A stretch of 64,000 bases of DNA from Hypomesus transpacificus (Eukaryota > Chordata > Actinopteri > Osmeriformes > Osmeridae). Numbering within the stretch: the first letter of the stretch is position 1; each line of letters opens with the position of its first letter. This document shows positions 13,630-27,149 of this stretch, piece by piece. A program made the position numbers and the translations under genes. Where the stretch lies: assembly GCF_021917145.1 (NCBI RefSeq), contig NW_025813740.1:34629-98628 (forward strand), written 5' to 3'. The notes below the pieces were generated by a model that was not told where the DNA came from, did no database searches, and saw nothing but the letters and a program-made list of their open reading frames with translations.

Positions 13630-16600
13630 AAGAGAGAGGAGAAACAGGAGTCAGAGAGAAAGAGAGAGAGAGATGAACGGCGGGAGGGAGAGAGTGAAGA
13701 AACAGAGAAAAAAGTACCCTGTTTTCTTTTTCAGGGCAGGCCAAGAACCCCTCACACAGAGCCCCCAGCAGATCTGCTGCTCTCCTTCTGTCTTACTGCG
13801 CTGCATTGAGATTCTACCCAGTCTGACGGTGTGGGTGGTTGAGAGAGAGAAACAGCGAGGACTGGGGAGCAAAGGTGTGTGTGTATGTCAGTAAGTCAGT
13901 AATTAAATAAGCAGGGTAGAAATAGACACAGAGAAGGAGATCTGGTGCGTTTCCAGGGGCAGTCTCATGTTTGGGCGCCACCTCACAACAGCCTAACGAC
14001 CTCTGACTCACGAGACCGGTTTGACTTTAACGTGAAAACACGAGACTCTCTGTGTCCTTAACAAGAGTAACACGACCCCCCCTTGTGCAGTCTACCCAAC
14101 AGCTACCCCAGGCCCCAGTGCTCACTGGAGCTCCGTTACTCAAAGGGCTTAATCCCAGGGATTAAACTACATCTCATCGCAGCAAAGCCACCCTTTTGTA
14201 TGCCGACACAGCCTATCAGCCTGGTGGAGCGCGCTCAGTCCAGCAGTCCCTTCCTGTACACCTCTCTTTCAAACACACATATACTGTTCATACACACACA
14301 CTGCACACCCATGGTTTGTGCACGCCATAACACACACAAGCAGGTGCACAGACAGACAGACAGGCACACACACACCAGCAGACACACACACGTCCACACA
14401 CATGCGCACCACACTGCTACCCCAGGCGCTGTTGTGTTGACAGAAGCATTTCCTTTGTCCCCTTGTCTGTGTTTATGACGGGGTTTGTTTGTAAATAATA
14501 GGAAACGAGTAGAAAAACAAGAAAGGAGAGAAGGGGGATAAAGAAAGAGAGAGGTGGAGAACGGCAGTGTTAAAGTAAAGGCAGGAGGAAGACATACAAG
14601 AGGACAATACAGTGTGGGACTTTTCTCAGTCCGGACAGTCTAACTTGGACTGTGAGAATGCTGTCTGGAAGGCATTTGAATCCCACCCAACAACCCATAA
14701 AAGCGTCCCTTTATTGTCTGTTGTCTATAAGCCGATTCTGTAAACAGACAAGGACACATACTCACACAGTCTAACACACACAGCCCAACACACACACACA
14801 CATGCACTCATATACCTGTCCTGAAAACACTAAGGCACATACACGCCTGTGCACACAAGCGGATCCTGTAAACACAGGTACACACACACACACGTACACA
14901 CACAATCATTCTCTGGCCCTGGATCTGTCCAATCTGCACATTCCTCCTCACCTCAGGTTCCAGTAATGAAGCAGAGATAAAACCCCTCTCATGCCAGGGT
15001 CTTTGTTAGGAGGCAGGGCCTTCACAGACTGTACCAGAAGAGTGTGTGAGAAAGCAGGCCTGCGCCACAGAGCCCAGACCATAATAGTCCCAGCAGAGCT
15101 GGGAGGAACACTCATCATCGCTAAGCGACTGACTCTATTACTTTGTGACACGTCTACCCCACAGTGACCAATGCCATATTTTCTCTATAAAAGGCTGCTT
15201 CGGAATGACATTGTGTGAGTGAAAATGGCCACTGTTGGAGACTAACGGCTCCTACTGACGTTGGTATTGTTTTTGGAGCTCAGCCAACGGACAGTGTTGA
15301 GGGGTAGTTAAGCGGGCGGTTGAAACACGCCTTGCCCAGACGAAGAGCTTCATTTGGCCAACGCCTCACGTAATCCTCTCGAGACAGAAAACAGTTTCAC
15401 AGTAATTCCCATGTTGTCAGGATGCTTCCAGAGTATGGATGCTAGTCATGCTAAGGTCAGCCTGATGGGAATTTGGGTCACTCAAATGAGTGCTCACCCC
15501 CCCCCCCCCCCCTCCCCCAGTGCACCAATCAAACACTCTGTCTGCCTACTCTGGGTCTGGCCACTGATTTGAGATGTTTTTTTTGTTGTGGGAAATAGTG
15601 ATGCTGGTCAGGTTCACCCTTCTCCTTCTGACAGGTAATCAATTTGCAGCCATGTTTGTTTGTTATGAGAGGGTTGTTTATACGCTGTCTGCCGCATCCA
15701 CTGGCTCCCTCCCTCCGTACTTTCCTCCTTCCATCCCTGTTCTCTGTCCCTCCCGCCTTCCATCGTCCCCTCTCTCTCATTTCTCATCCCTCCATCCCTC
15801 CCTCCATCCCTTCCTCCATCCCTTTCTTCCATCCCTCGCTCCCTCCGTCTCTGATATGAGCCGTGTGGTCAGGTCAGAAGGTCACCCCTCCTCTCTGTGA
15901 CAGCTGCTGATTGGGACCTTGAGGATGGAGGGATGAAGCAGGAAGTGAGGATGGAGAGCCGATCCTAGAGGGGGGAGGAGGAGAAGAAGAGGGAGAGGGC
16001 GTGACCCCCCCCCGGGGCCCATGCTATAGTGGAGGAACATGTGGCTGAGATGAGTGCCCCACACACATCGCAGCAAAAATCAAACACGCACATGGAAACA
16101 CACACACACACACACGTGCACCAAAGCCAGGTTGCAAATATGTGGAATTGTTGTTTTGGGAGACCCTTATTCTCCTAACAGCTCCATGTTGCCGTCCCGG
16201 AGAGAGGAGGCAGGGTTCCCAGGCTCCCTGCTCCAAGGCCAGGAGGGCAGCTCACCTCTTCCCAGGCCCAGGGGTACCAACATTCCAGAACCTACTCTGG
16301 AATTCCAAACAGGAAAGAGAACGGAAACTGTATCTGGTGCCTGTGAAAACGGTAGTAGTGCGTGTGTGTGTGTGTGTGTGTGTCGGTGTGTGCATGTGTG
16401 TGTCTGTGCATGTGTGTGTGTCCACAGAGCACAGACTGGCACATCCATAAAGCCTCTACAGAACATCAGTACTGTCTGAACGAGCTCTCTATCTCCTCTG
16501 AGACTCGGACTACAAACGTCTGTTTGTGTGTTGCGTAAGCAGAAGGAGAGAGAGACACTGCTGATTCAGAAACCCTGAGAGCAGAACTAACCCTAGCTCA

Positions 16601-17184
16601 AAGGGGAACAACTGACTGGCACTTTTTTCTAAAACAATTCTCCTCACAATCACAAGACAGGAAATGGTCTGAACAGTGTCAGGGATATCAGACAGTGACA
16701 TAATACTTTGGATTAACAGTGCAGATTTCATTTGGCATCCGACAACCTCTACAACAACAGAAAACGACATATCCGGATAACTTAATCTACTATTAGGCTG
16801 CTTACGTCGTTTTACGTCCTACATCCTAAACTTCAAAAGACTTGGTAAGTCTTGGTAGCTCTCCTATGCGACCTTAGATAATGCATCATTCACACACTGC
16901 ATGTGCAAACTCACACACGCAACCACGCGCGCACAGCACTTGGTCAGGTTCTAACTGAAACATTTAAAAGGGGCACCAAGGTATTCATCGGCAGCTACGG
17001 AGAGATGCGTCTCCGTGACAACCTTTACATTTGGTGAGAGTGGGGCCCTGCTGCTTGTGTCTCTGTGTTCAGCAGCAGAGGGGCTAGCATGTGTCTTGGG
17101 GCTGAGCAGGCATGTGACTCAGCTGTGACAGAGCAGACAATAAGACAAAGACCCATTTGCCCGGTGGTGACCGCCACCCTTTAT

Positions 17185-17196
17185 CTCCCCCTCCCC

Positions 17197-17254
<58 letters not shown>

Positions 17255-17258
17255 TTCT

Positions 17259-17297
<39 letters not shown>

Positions 17298-17390
17298 CCT
17301 CCATCCCTCCCTCCCTCCATCCATCCCTCCCTCCCTCCCTCCCTCCCTCTCTCTCTCTCCCTCCCTCCCTCCCTCCCTCCCTCCCTCCCT

Positions 17391-17441
<51 letters not shown>

Positions 17442-17545
17442 CCTCCCTCCCTCCCTCCCTCCCTCCCTCCCTCCCTCCCTACCTACCTCCCTCCCTCCCT
17501 CTCCTCTCTTTCTCCCTGTCTTTCTTCCCTCCCTCTTTGGTTCCC
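17185..17545 (+). repeat. Polypyrimidine CT / CCCT array
   Basis: About 360 bases of almost uninterrupted pyrimidine on the plus strand, alternating blocks of (CT)n and (CCCT)n with a few CCAT and CTAC units. The open frames through it translate only as Ser-Leu-Pro or Arg-Glu-Gly repeats. Confidence 0.98.
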
Positions 17546-17966
17546 ATCTCAACGGCCCGTTTCATCTTGTTCAATGAATCTGTCAGTCACGGTCCACTTA
17601 ATTGACTTTGCTCATTCTGTGCCTCAAGACTTCTTTTTCTGGAGCTACCTCTCCCTGTATTCTTTCCATCCAATAAACCCCCTCCACTATCAACTCACAC
17701 ACAAATCTCACTTGAGACACACACACTGACACATCCCACCTTACACACACATCCCACCCTACACACACATCCCACCCTACACACACACACATATCCCACT
17801 CTACACACACACATCTCACCATACACACACACCCTCATTCTGAAGTGTGAGGATCAGAAATATTTTATGTTGATTTTGCGGACTATCCATTCGTGCCTGA
17901 AGTAATCCCTGTGCACTCAAATAACCCCTCACCCCGAGTGTAGTGTGTGTGAGTGTGTGTGAGTAT

Positions 17967-18001
<35 letters not shown>

Positions 18002-18500
18002 CGTGTGTGTGTGAGAGCGTGTGTGTGTGATGGCCTCAGGAATCAAGTCCTGTTGCACATTTAGAGCAGATGCAATCCAACAGGTCTTCAGAAACCAGTG
18101 GCTGCACGCCAGTCGGTGACAACGTTTCTCTGAATACCTCTTGATATCGCTAGCTCTCTTAACTCAAAATCCCTACGTTGCTGATGAAACAGATGTTAGA
18201 CCTTTGTGCAGGTCCAAGAACAAGAATGGATTCCTGAGGGTAAATTATTGTTATAATCTAGCATCTCAAAGAACAGCCAGTCCAAACATCACTGTGCCAA
18301 TATGAACTTATGAGTTGGTTTGAAAACACGAATCACTTGGTCAGGCCAAAACGAAGCATCTCAGTGTCAGTACAGTTAGTCCCATCTCTGTATTATCCAC
18401 AAAACTGACCAACATATGCCACACTCTTTTAAAGATGAATTTCAATATGTTACTTGGTTTTTAGAACAAGGCCCTGTGTGAATTTTCCACTGGTCCAACT

Positions 18501-19000
18501 NNNNNNNNNNNNNNNNNNNNNNNNNNNNNNNNNNNNNNNNNNNNNNNNNNNNNNNNNNNNNNNNNNNNNNNNNNNNNNNNNNNNNNNNNNNNNNNNNNNN
18601 NNNNNNNNNNNNNNNNNNNNNNNNNNNNNNNNNNNNNNNNNNNNNNNNNNNNNNNNNNNNNNNNNNNNNNNNNNNNNNNNNNNNNNNNNNNNNNNNNNNN
18701 NNNNNNNNNNNNNNNNNNNNNNNNNNNNNNNNNNNNNNNNNNNNNNNNNNNNNNNNNNNNNNNNNNNNNNNNNNNNNNNNNNNNNNNNNNNNNNNNNNNN
18801 NNNNNNNNNNNNNNNNNNNNNNNNNNNNNNNNNNNNNNNNNNNNNNNNNNNNNNNNNNNNNNNNNNNNNNNNNNNNNNNNNNNNNNNNNNNNNNNNNNNN
18901 NNNNNNNNNNNNNNNNNNNNNNNNNNNNNNNNNNNNNNNNNNNNNNNNNNNNNNNNNNNNNNNNNNNNNNNNNNNNNNNNNNNNNNNNNNNNNNNNNNNN
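18501..19000. other. Assembly gap (500 N)
   Basis: Exactly 500 N bases, typical of a fixed-size placeholder rather than a measured gap. The real length and content are unknown. A SINE head abuts the right edge, so the assembly probably broke in repeats. Confidence 0.99.
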
Positions 19001-19074
19001 AGGTTGGGGATTTGAACCCGTGACCTTTCGATTTGTAGTCTTATGCTCTGTTACTGAGCCTCACTGTCCCACTG
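19001..19074 (-). repeat. tRNA-like SINE head, truncated by gap
   Basis: On the minus strand it reads GTGAGGCTCAGTAACAGAGC (A-box-like), followed 25-30 bases later by the B-box GGTTCAAATCC. The spacing fits a tRNA-derived Pol III promoter. It does not fold into a clear complete tRNA, and the other end is lost in the N gap. Confidence 0.6.
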
Positions 19075-21315
19075 GAACAAACTGGAATATGTGTGAGCAT
19101 ATCAGTTAGAAGCTCACATAGAGCTGTGTTTGTTTAGCCTGCTCTTCACATGACTGAAATACAAGCAGATTTCATTTGAACCGTTCTTCTCTTCTTCCTG
19201 CTGGCTTCACCCGGACATCCCAGCATCCGCTGTTGAACCGGCCCATGTGTCAATATCTGGCTGTTATGTTTATGTGCCTTCACATATGCAGATGTGCTTC
19301 CATCTCAGTTTCGGAATAACAATCTCTGTGTGTGTGTGTGTGTGTGTGTGATGTGTGTGTGTGTGATGTGTGTGATGTGTGTTTTCAGAGAAACCTTGTG
19401 CCCTGGACAAGTAGAGCTCAAGAGACTATCAGAAGGGAAACATTTGGCCCTGGTTTCTCTCCACACACCACTAAACTGTGCTAGTCGGCTTTGCCATTGC
19501 ATCACTGTGACCTTTCAACCCTCCCAACGATAATCCACGTACCTGCGACCTTTGACCTTTGGAGGACACAAAAGCCAACCGCAGTCTGTGCATTTGCATA
19601 ACGTGATCCAAATACTTTGGATCAATCTGAAGCCATAAAATGTCTGCTTACTGAAACATCCCCCAGAGAAGACTAGCAGTGTGTTTTACGCATCTAGTGT
19701 GGCCAAGGGATGTATTTGTGAGTATGAATTTATCAGATCTGGTACAGATACTAGAGAGACTAGCAGTTATGTGATAAAGCAGTGTTTGGGAATGAAAACA
19801 GTGTTCCTTAAGGAATCTGAACAAAGCAAGAACTATATAGGTGCTATAAAAATGAACTGAATATCACTTTGAATTTAGCTAAGAAAATGTATGTTGCAGA
19901 AATATTACTGATTTGTTTTTTGTTTTTAAAGATTGGTTTGGTTTGAATATTTAATTTAAAACGGAACTGCTAAAAAATATGTATTAAATATCGGCCTTTA
20001 TGAATACTGATTTACACTTGATTTACGTTCAACTAATGCTCCCAGCTTGTCTGATGAATCTGAATATATAGTTAAACATCCTAATTACTTGAAAGTGGAT
20101 AGATTCTTTGGCCAGCACTCAAAATACAATAGAGACGGTTAAGTAGACGTTTTAAAGCAGGCAGTTAAAGGCGACAAAAACACATTTTTTGTCTTCCACC
20201 GTCACTGTGAATTTGATCACCAGTGCTGAAAACGAATTTATTAAATGAATGACTGTAAAATGGTAGAAGCTACCTAAAGAAATATGTTCACCTAAGAGTT
20301 TGGCTCAGTGACTATTGTTTTCAATTGAGGTCAATTAACTTTAATTAAATAATGTTTCAATTACCCCGCTGAACCTATTTTCCATCTTGGACTCTGGGAG
20401 GAGACAGAGGTTGTCAGGGCTACGTCTAATCAAACGACTGGATTGAGATATTGAACTTTGACCTCTGTTCAAATCTACCAAAATTACGAAATAAACCAGA
20501 AACCACATGGTTTACTGAAGCCTTTCAACTAGCATATCTCAAGAGCTATCTCTTTGACCTTTTGTGGACCATGAACCCTCTGGTGCGTCGGTTCACATCT
20601 GGAGTCTTTCGTCAAGGTCACAGAATACGTTGGTCATGTGCGAATTTTACCTCTTATCAGCCGGTTCTGGGAAGTCATTGGAACACACTTCTCATGTTGC
20701 ACTCTCCTCAGCCTTGGGGAGCAATACTTAGAAACTGACCAGTTTAACAGCTATTTGTTTACGGCTGCCTTTTGCTTTTCTGTTTTTTTTTCTGTCTCCA
20801 TTACTCCCTACCCCGTAGCCCACATCTACGCCTCCTCGCTTGAATTTAACTCGACTTTCTGTGTCCGAACACTGCCCCCATATAGGACCAGCATCATTGA
20901 GGGAAAACGGGAGAAACTGTGGAAGATATCTGAGGGTAGAAATTTGTTAAGACTTCCTTCAAACATGCAAATGTCCAAAGGGGCTTCCTTGTATACTGTA
21001 CAGGGTTTGCTAGAGGACTTTGTCTTCCTCAGTGGTGACGGATTCCAATGTGTTTGTCACTACCTGCCACTGTGCCAGGGTCAGCGCTGTCATACCGTCC
21101 TTGTCAGGACACATCTGACCAAGACCTGCGAACCTTTTGTGATGGCGAAGGGGAGGTGGGGGGGGGGGGGCATAAGTTAGATAAAGAGATTGAACGGTGA
21201 GTAAGGGAGATTGTGAGCACTCGTGCCACATACGACTATCTATGAAACTTACAAATGTACAGTTTTGCTCAATAAATGTCTGGCCCATTATATCTTCTGA
21301 GATAGATGCTGACCT

Positions 21316-21377
21316 GAAAAGGTCAGGAATTGAACCCAGGACCTAGTTGCCTTCTTGCACTGAGCCACCGTGTCACT
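21316..21377 (-). repeat. tRNA-like SINE head fragment
   Basis: On the minus strand an A-box-like ACACGGTGGCTCAGTGC is followed by the B-box-like GGGTTCAATTCC. It resembles the fragment at 19001-19074 and is likely the same SINE type, with the tail missing or decayed. Confidence 0.55.
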
Positions 21378-21949
21378 ACAAACACCAAACCACAAAAACA
21401 TTCCGGAACGTTCTAGAGGTTTCTAATATGAAGCTACAGGCTGGGCTCTAGCCCACGTGGAGTACATTATCTGTGGCACGGTAGTGATTCTGATCCATTT
21501 ATCTAATTAGCGTTTCACTGAGGTAGTAGTAAGCTGTCTCAGTCAGGGATATAAGGGCCTCCGAGGTGACGTCAAATTAGTGGTGAGCAAAGCTGAACAA
21601 GGATGTTCTTTCTTTACGAGAAGAGACCCTCAAGCTACTTATATGAAGGTGAAGTATGTCAGTTACTTTGAGCCCTAAAATGAACACGTCTTGTACGGCC
21701 TACATTTGAGTTATAGGCTTCACATTCATGGTCTCATCTTGACAATATTCCAAATTGAGGATGACTCATTTTCTAACTTGGTGTGAAAACAAAACGTCCC
21801 TAGAATAGGCCATCAGCACTAAAGTAGAATTCTGCTAATATGAGAGAAAATACTGAACAATAAAAAGCAGAGATAGTCTACTACAATCGCTAAAACTGCT
21901 TCTGAAAGTGACCTACCATGTCAGCAGTAGAGCTAACCCCGCCTTTAGA

Positions 21950-22175
21950 CCGGCGCAGACCGACCTACATACGTCACTGGCTGCGTGAACGCTTTTGTTG
22001 AGCACGCGCTGCTGAAGCCTCGTCACTTGCTAGTACACGTTCGTGAGTACCGAGGACACTTGCGAGGAGAAAGAAACCGAACCGTGTTAATCGCGTCGCA
22101 GTTCGCCGTTCCCACACCCACAACTCTGAATTTACATCAAATATGTCTAATACCACCTGTTGTCAAAAACCCCAG
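21950..22175 (+). other. ivns1abp: ivns1abp 5' non-coding exon 1 and core promoter (approximate left edge)
   Basis: A CpG-containing stretch ends in a consensus donor, CCCCAG|GTAAGAG, at 22175/22176. This leads into a 5 kb intron whose acceptor (27148-27149) opens the second leader exon. A TACGTCAC element at 21970-21977 resembles an ATF/CREB site. The transcription start is not determinable, so the left edge is a guess. The exon assignment is inferred from the donor, the position upstream of the gene and the known presence of leader exons in vertebrate IVNS1ABP. Confidence 0.6.
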
Positions 22176-24124
22176 GTAAGAGTTTTTGACTAGTATTCTG
22201 AACAATGTGTACTAAACGTTAAGATGAGGGAAGGATTGTGGCGCGCTACGTAACAGACATATGGGTTGATGTGGTGTTTCATGGCGTAAGCATCGACAAA
22301 TGTTTTTGGTATGTATTTATATTTATACTTGGCAATATACTTTGACACTTAATCAGAGTTGCCTTTTCTTAAGATTGTCACCTGTTCTGGAAATTGTATG
22401 CTAACTAGATAGCTTTCGAGCAACAGTAGTAACGGGGCGTAGCTGAATGAAGTGTATGCAACGATTGCACGAGGAATGACATGTCCGTATTCATTGCCAC
22501 ATAGCGTTAGCTAGTTACGGTAACGGCTAGGGTGTCGCGGATGCACGTACTGCCACGATATACAAGCTGGGTCAACGACACGAAAGACAAAAGTCTGCAG
22601 TACACAGGCAGGTACTAGACACTTAAAAAACGAGGTCTTACTAATGGCTGTTTAGCCCGCCAGCTAAGCGCGTGGTCCAGCTCATTTAAAGCGGGTTGAA
22701 CAGTAGCGGCTAACTGAGTTAGCGCGCCACATTGCTTCATTGTGTGTTTTTTGAACTGTCATTGCAATGTCGGTCGACCTAAGCAGTTTGGCGTTCTCCT
22801 AGCAGCTGACCTACTTGGGGAATACAGTGCAGACATTAGCCCGTGCCGTGGGCTCAGGACTGGCTGGCGCTGGCAAATGGCACTTCTGTAATGTGGTGAG
22901 CTTAAAACGATAGTTGTTTCGGTAGATAAGCCAAGGAACGGAACAAATGCTTGAGATTGTGTCTTTATCTCCTTGTAGTTTGCTCTCCATGTTACACTAT
23001 CCCACATCCCCGAGTTTCAACCTTGGCGTTACCTCCCCACCACCTAAATGTACCCAGTGTTCATTGATATCCTCAATTCAGTATCACACTTCCTTTTTAA
23101 CTCGCATAACAGTTGCCTGCTAGCTATATAACCCAGACAACATTTAACCATAAAACATTTAACCATAAAACATGACTAATCTTTATAAAATAAACAGCTT
23201 GTCAGATGTTTGCGCCAAGGGCTTTAGAATGTCACCTCCATGTGGTTCACGGTTCCTTCCCCTGGCCGCCGGCCCCCGCATCAGTACCTCCACGGTCATT
23301 TAACACGTTGAGACTAAGGGGGGGGGGGGGGGGGGGAAATCCGCTTGTTCGGCCGTCAGCATCGAAGCTTCTGATACTTTGGGTGTCAGGTGCAACTAGA
23401 CTGATTCAGCGAGGAGGACTCATTGTGATTCGGCCATTTCCACTGTTATAATCTACGGGCCCGCTTTGTCACTGCCTTGCAAGGAACGATAGGTGTATAA
23501 TCCACCGTGGATTCAAACCCCACATCCTGATTCTTAATGAGCGCCGATATTTATCGTCCTTGTTGCGCAGTTTTGGTTCTTAATTATCATGTCATACAAC
23601 AGGTAGCTTCTTGCATCAAAATGTATGGAAATTCCCTCACCACTTTGTATTTCGTACAAAAGGCATTCGGAACGTATGGCCCGCGGCATTAATGAGTACA
23701 TTGCACTACAGAGCCCATCGCGGCCTCATTTCACCATGCCGCTGTGGAACAGACCGGTTTATCATCATTGTGTTTGACCAGTCACATAGAAAAGGGATGA
23801 CGCGTTGAAACGAAAGTAATCCATTTTGATGGATCTTTCTCTCTGCTCTCTTTCCATGTCTGGCTTTCTCCAAAAAAAAAAAAAAAAGTGTATCCCTTCT
23901 TGTCTGTCTAATTCGAATTATTATTATTAATATTTTCACTCGCATTTCCTCACTGTATTTGGTGTGACTTCCTCTATTGGTCTTTGTGCCATGTGATTTA
24001 CGGACACTTGGATGTTGATGTTTGCAGAAATACTAGTTCCTTTTCCCCCAGTCTGTTTCTTGTCTATACACAGCTCCCTTGTCAATCTGGAGAGTTGTCA
24101 AATCTCAGCTCACCACTATTGGAA

Positions 24125-24151
24125 GGGGGGGGGGGGGGGGGGGGGGGGGGG
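24125..24151 (+). repeat. Poly-G tract, 27 G
   Basis: Uninterrupted run of 27 guanines in ivns1abp intron 1. The exact length is prone to sequencing error. Confidence 0.95.
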
Positions 24152-24419
24152 TAGAGAAAGTCAGTCGTCTTAAAATTGCATGATTACTATTCTGTTAACC
24201 TTTAATCTCAGGGAGAGAGTTTATCGTTTATCACGAGGGGAAGTTAAGTGTCTTTTTCAAATGTTAATCAATTCCCTACATCTGAAGGTGTGCAACTTAC
24301 TAAAGACATTACTTTAATTCAGTCCCATCATGGATCAGTTGGCATGCAGTCTGAATTCAGTCAGGTCTGGCCAGAGGGAGTCTGAGTGACGGGAATAGAA
24401 AAGACCTGTGGATAGTAGA

Positions 24420-24705
24420 GGGGTGGGGGAAGGGCAGTGGAGGTGTGGGTGGGGGAAGGGGGGGAGGGGGGGGGGGGGGTTAGGGGGAGGGGAGTGTGGT
24501 GGGGGTGGAGGAGTAGAGAGGGATGAGTGGGGGCGGAGGAGTAGAGAGGGGGGTGCAGGGGGATGAGGCTAAGTGAAGCCCTGGAGCGGGGGAGGAGAAG
24601 GAGGAAGTAGGAGGAGAAGTAAGATGGGACGGGGGGGGAGGAGAGGGGGGTGTAGGGGGAGGGGAGGGGGGTGTAGGGGGAGGAGAGGGGGGTGTAGGGG
24701 GAGGG
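24420..24705 (+). repeat. G-rich, quadruplex-prone block
   Basis: Nearly all bases are G with scattered A and T, built from imperfect units such as GGGGAGGAGAGGGGGGTGTA repeated near 24640-24705. Many closely spaced runs of three or more G meet the usual sequence rule for G-quadruplex formation on the plus (ivns1abp sense) strand. Confidence 0.85.
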
Positions 24706-26367
24706 GAACATTCTAAGTGGAGCCCCGGAGCGGAGGAGGAGAGCCAACTTAAAGAAGGTGCTAGCCAGTGAAGCGTTCAGTGGGAAGCGTCCCTTTTAAA
24801 TGTTACGTAAAACGTCAACAAAACGAGGCCAGCTAACATCTGCAAATGGATGGTCGTAGCAGCCGAAGGTTCCACGCAGTGCTGTGCACACAGGAAACAC
24901 AATAAGGTCTTTTTATTCAGCTATTTCTAGCAAGTGCCAGTAGCACCCACCCGCACATGCTGTCGTTAGCAGCCAGTTCTGCCGGCGTAGCTGCGTGCAA
25001 ACACACACACCACACACACACACAGATTGTTCAGTTTTCAACGTGTGACACGCCTCTGTGAAGTCATGTGACATAGCAGTTATTTTCCATCTCTATGCAA
25101 TGCATTTTTCCCCCGTATTTCCCTTAATTAAAGAGTTCGGCATCGCCCAGACCATCCCTCCCCACCCACCTACCGCACATGTTCTTTTCCTTCTACCTCT
25201 GTTTCTCTCCGTGTATTTCTCATGATCTTGTGTAATACTTGCACGCGATTGGACATTTCCCTATTGGTACATATAGTCATTTAGTCATTTACTTTTTGTA
25301 CTTTTTGTCAGACGTACAGAGCAGGCAGCAGAATCTGCCTGTGCTTATTCTCTTAACCACGCCTGGTTAAGCTTCTGGGGTCGTCTGCTATATGATTTCC
25401 AGGCTGGTTTAGATGTATGGTACTGTTGTCATGACTGGAGCTATTGATTTGTTTGGAAAATCAAGCGCCCCTAAGGGGTGTGCACTAGAAACTGAAATAG
25501 CAGTTGCGTTTCCCTTCTAACGCTCGCAGGCCCACAAAAGCGTACGCTCTCTCAGTTTGATGCTGGTTACTTTTTATTTATTTTTAACCGGCTAGACAAG
25601 GTGTCCTAGAGATAAAAAAAAATAAAAGTCCTCATACAAGAGTCCTTCATACTTGTCCTTGGGTTGAAAAGATTTTGCGTGCGTCTCACATTCAACAGCT
25701 GCAGTCCCTGATTGGATGGAGACGGTCGTTATTTCCAGCTGCGACAAAAACCAGTCTGTCTTTTCACAAGGACATCCCCTCACTACAGCCCATAGTGGTT
25801 ACAAGTGGGACAAATCGGCCTGCGATTGCAAGTCAGAAAGCTGATATAGGGGCCATCGTTTAACACGTACATTGTGTCAAGCATATTTTAATGTGAGTTA
25901 CTGGGAAAAGCATTTTGGTTGAGGGCCCAGCTAGTGTAGAAGAGAAGAGATGGATGCATCTAAACATTTACTGCTCGGATTTATCTCTGTGGTTCGAGAT
26001 TAGCTAGTAGGAGTTTTGCTGGCTGCATCTTGCCTCACCACAACAGAATAAGACTTCATTTATCACCCCACACACGCTCTGACTATATTCCCCTTGTGTG
26101 CGTGGCGGTTGGACGGCATCAGTCTCCCATGCCACACACTCCAGGGAGGAATGAAGGTTGTTATTCCGTTTTAATTCCTCCATGACATGGCAATCGAGGC
26201 CTCTTAGTCACTCATTACTCTCTCTCTCTATCTCTCTCACACACTCAAGTTTCAGATGAGACACTTTTGATAAACCACTTGTTACCGCTCCATGTGCATT
26301 GCGTGCACACTAGAAAAATAATGTTGGCAACTCTGTGTAATGAATTAGAATCTCAGGCGCCTGTCCC

Positions 26368-26412
<45 letters not shown>

Positions 26413-27149
26413 CTGCCAGATTTCTTAAGAACTCGTTGCAAATGGCATGTGGATTGGATTTCAGACTGATGCAGCTGTTACGGTTTCTCTCCTCCTTACC
26501 TCCCCCTCTACGTGTGGGAAGAGCAATCAAACGGTTGGAATCCCTCTGATTTATTACTCCCTGCCCTACCCTTCCTGGTACCCTAGTGAGAGTGACCTGA
26601 CCAGAGGAGAGAGATCGGGGGTTAGCATAGCCAGCGTGACAATATCTTTTTTTCTTCCTCCTAAAACTTCCTAGCTAGACAGGCTACTGTGGAGGAATTC
26701 ACAGATTATCTCTGTAAGTGTGGCCTGTTCCTGGTCAGCTGTGATTGGTTGACGGCCCTGAGCAATTGAGTTTGCCTCTACGGCTGGGGAGAGGAGAGGA
26801 TTGAGCCGGATTAGGCAGTCCTTGGTGGGGCTGGGTCACACGTGGCTGTAGGTGGGGAAACTAAGGTGGTGGGCTGGGCTTTAGGTCAGTTACCAAACTA
26901 AAGGGCCGGAAGACCCCGGAAAAGACCGGAAAAATCCAGCATGAAATGGAACGGGAGGGAGGGGAAGGGAGGTTTAACGCGAGCGACTATTTTAGTAACG
27001 GGTGACTGTGACGTGATATCAGTTAGACTGATGGGCCTCCTACCAGTTTAAAAATACTATACTAATATTAGCTTGATATTTCTTGTTTTGCTTCCTTTTT
27101 TTAAATTTAAACTGAAATGACTTAATTTTCTCTTTCTCTTCTTCTCCAG

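Larger units (their letters stand above)
11411..21949. other. Intergenic region between hmcn1 and ivns1abp (divergent)
   Basis: About 10.5 kb between two divergently oriented 5' ends. It must hold the hmcn1 promoter and leader just right of 11410, but I cannot fix a start site or TATA box. Contents seen: a GA-rich stretch (13589-13676), CA-rich stretches (14270-14410, 14770-14910), a CT/CCCT array (17185-17545), GT/CA arrays (17705-17830, 17938-18031, 19325-19382), a 500-N gap and two tRNA-like SINE heads. Stretch 19800-20400 is AT-rich and free of simple repeats, so it could be conserved regulatory DNA, but nothing in it is recognisable. No coding exon is supported. Confidence 0.8.
22176..27149 (+). 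other. ivns1abp: ivns1abp intron 1
   Basis: About 5 kb between the leader exons. It holds G homopolymers (23317-23336, 24125-24151), a G-rich block (24420-24705), CA arrays (24999-25024, 26369-26403) and a (CT)n patch near 26217-26240. No coding exon or RNA gene is recognisable. Confidence 0.7.

Noticed and set aside
17065..17729. Long Ser/Leu/Pro and Arg/Glu/Gly open frames
   Set aside because: They translate the CT/CCCT polypyrimidine array and have no domain or codon-usage signal. The frames at 46432-47199, 43612-43866, 60241-60685 and 40888-41206 were rejected for the same reason.
18454..19023. Open frame across the N gap
   Set aside because: It exists only because N codons are not read as stops.
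20638..21180. A 180-codon plus-strand open frame without simple repeats
   Set aside because: No family is recognised. Composition is not protein-like, no splice sites frame it convincingly, and it ends in a G run. It lies in the hmcn1-ivns1abp gap, where human has no protein-coding gene.
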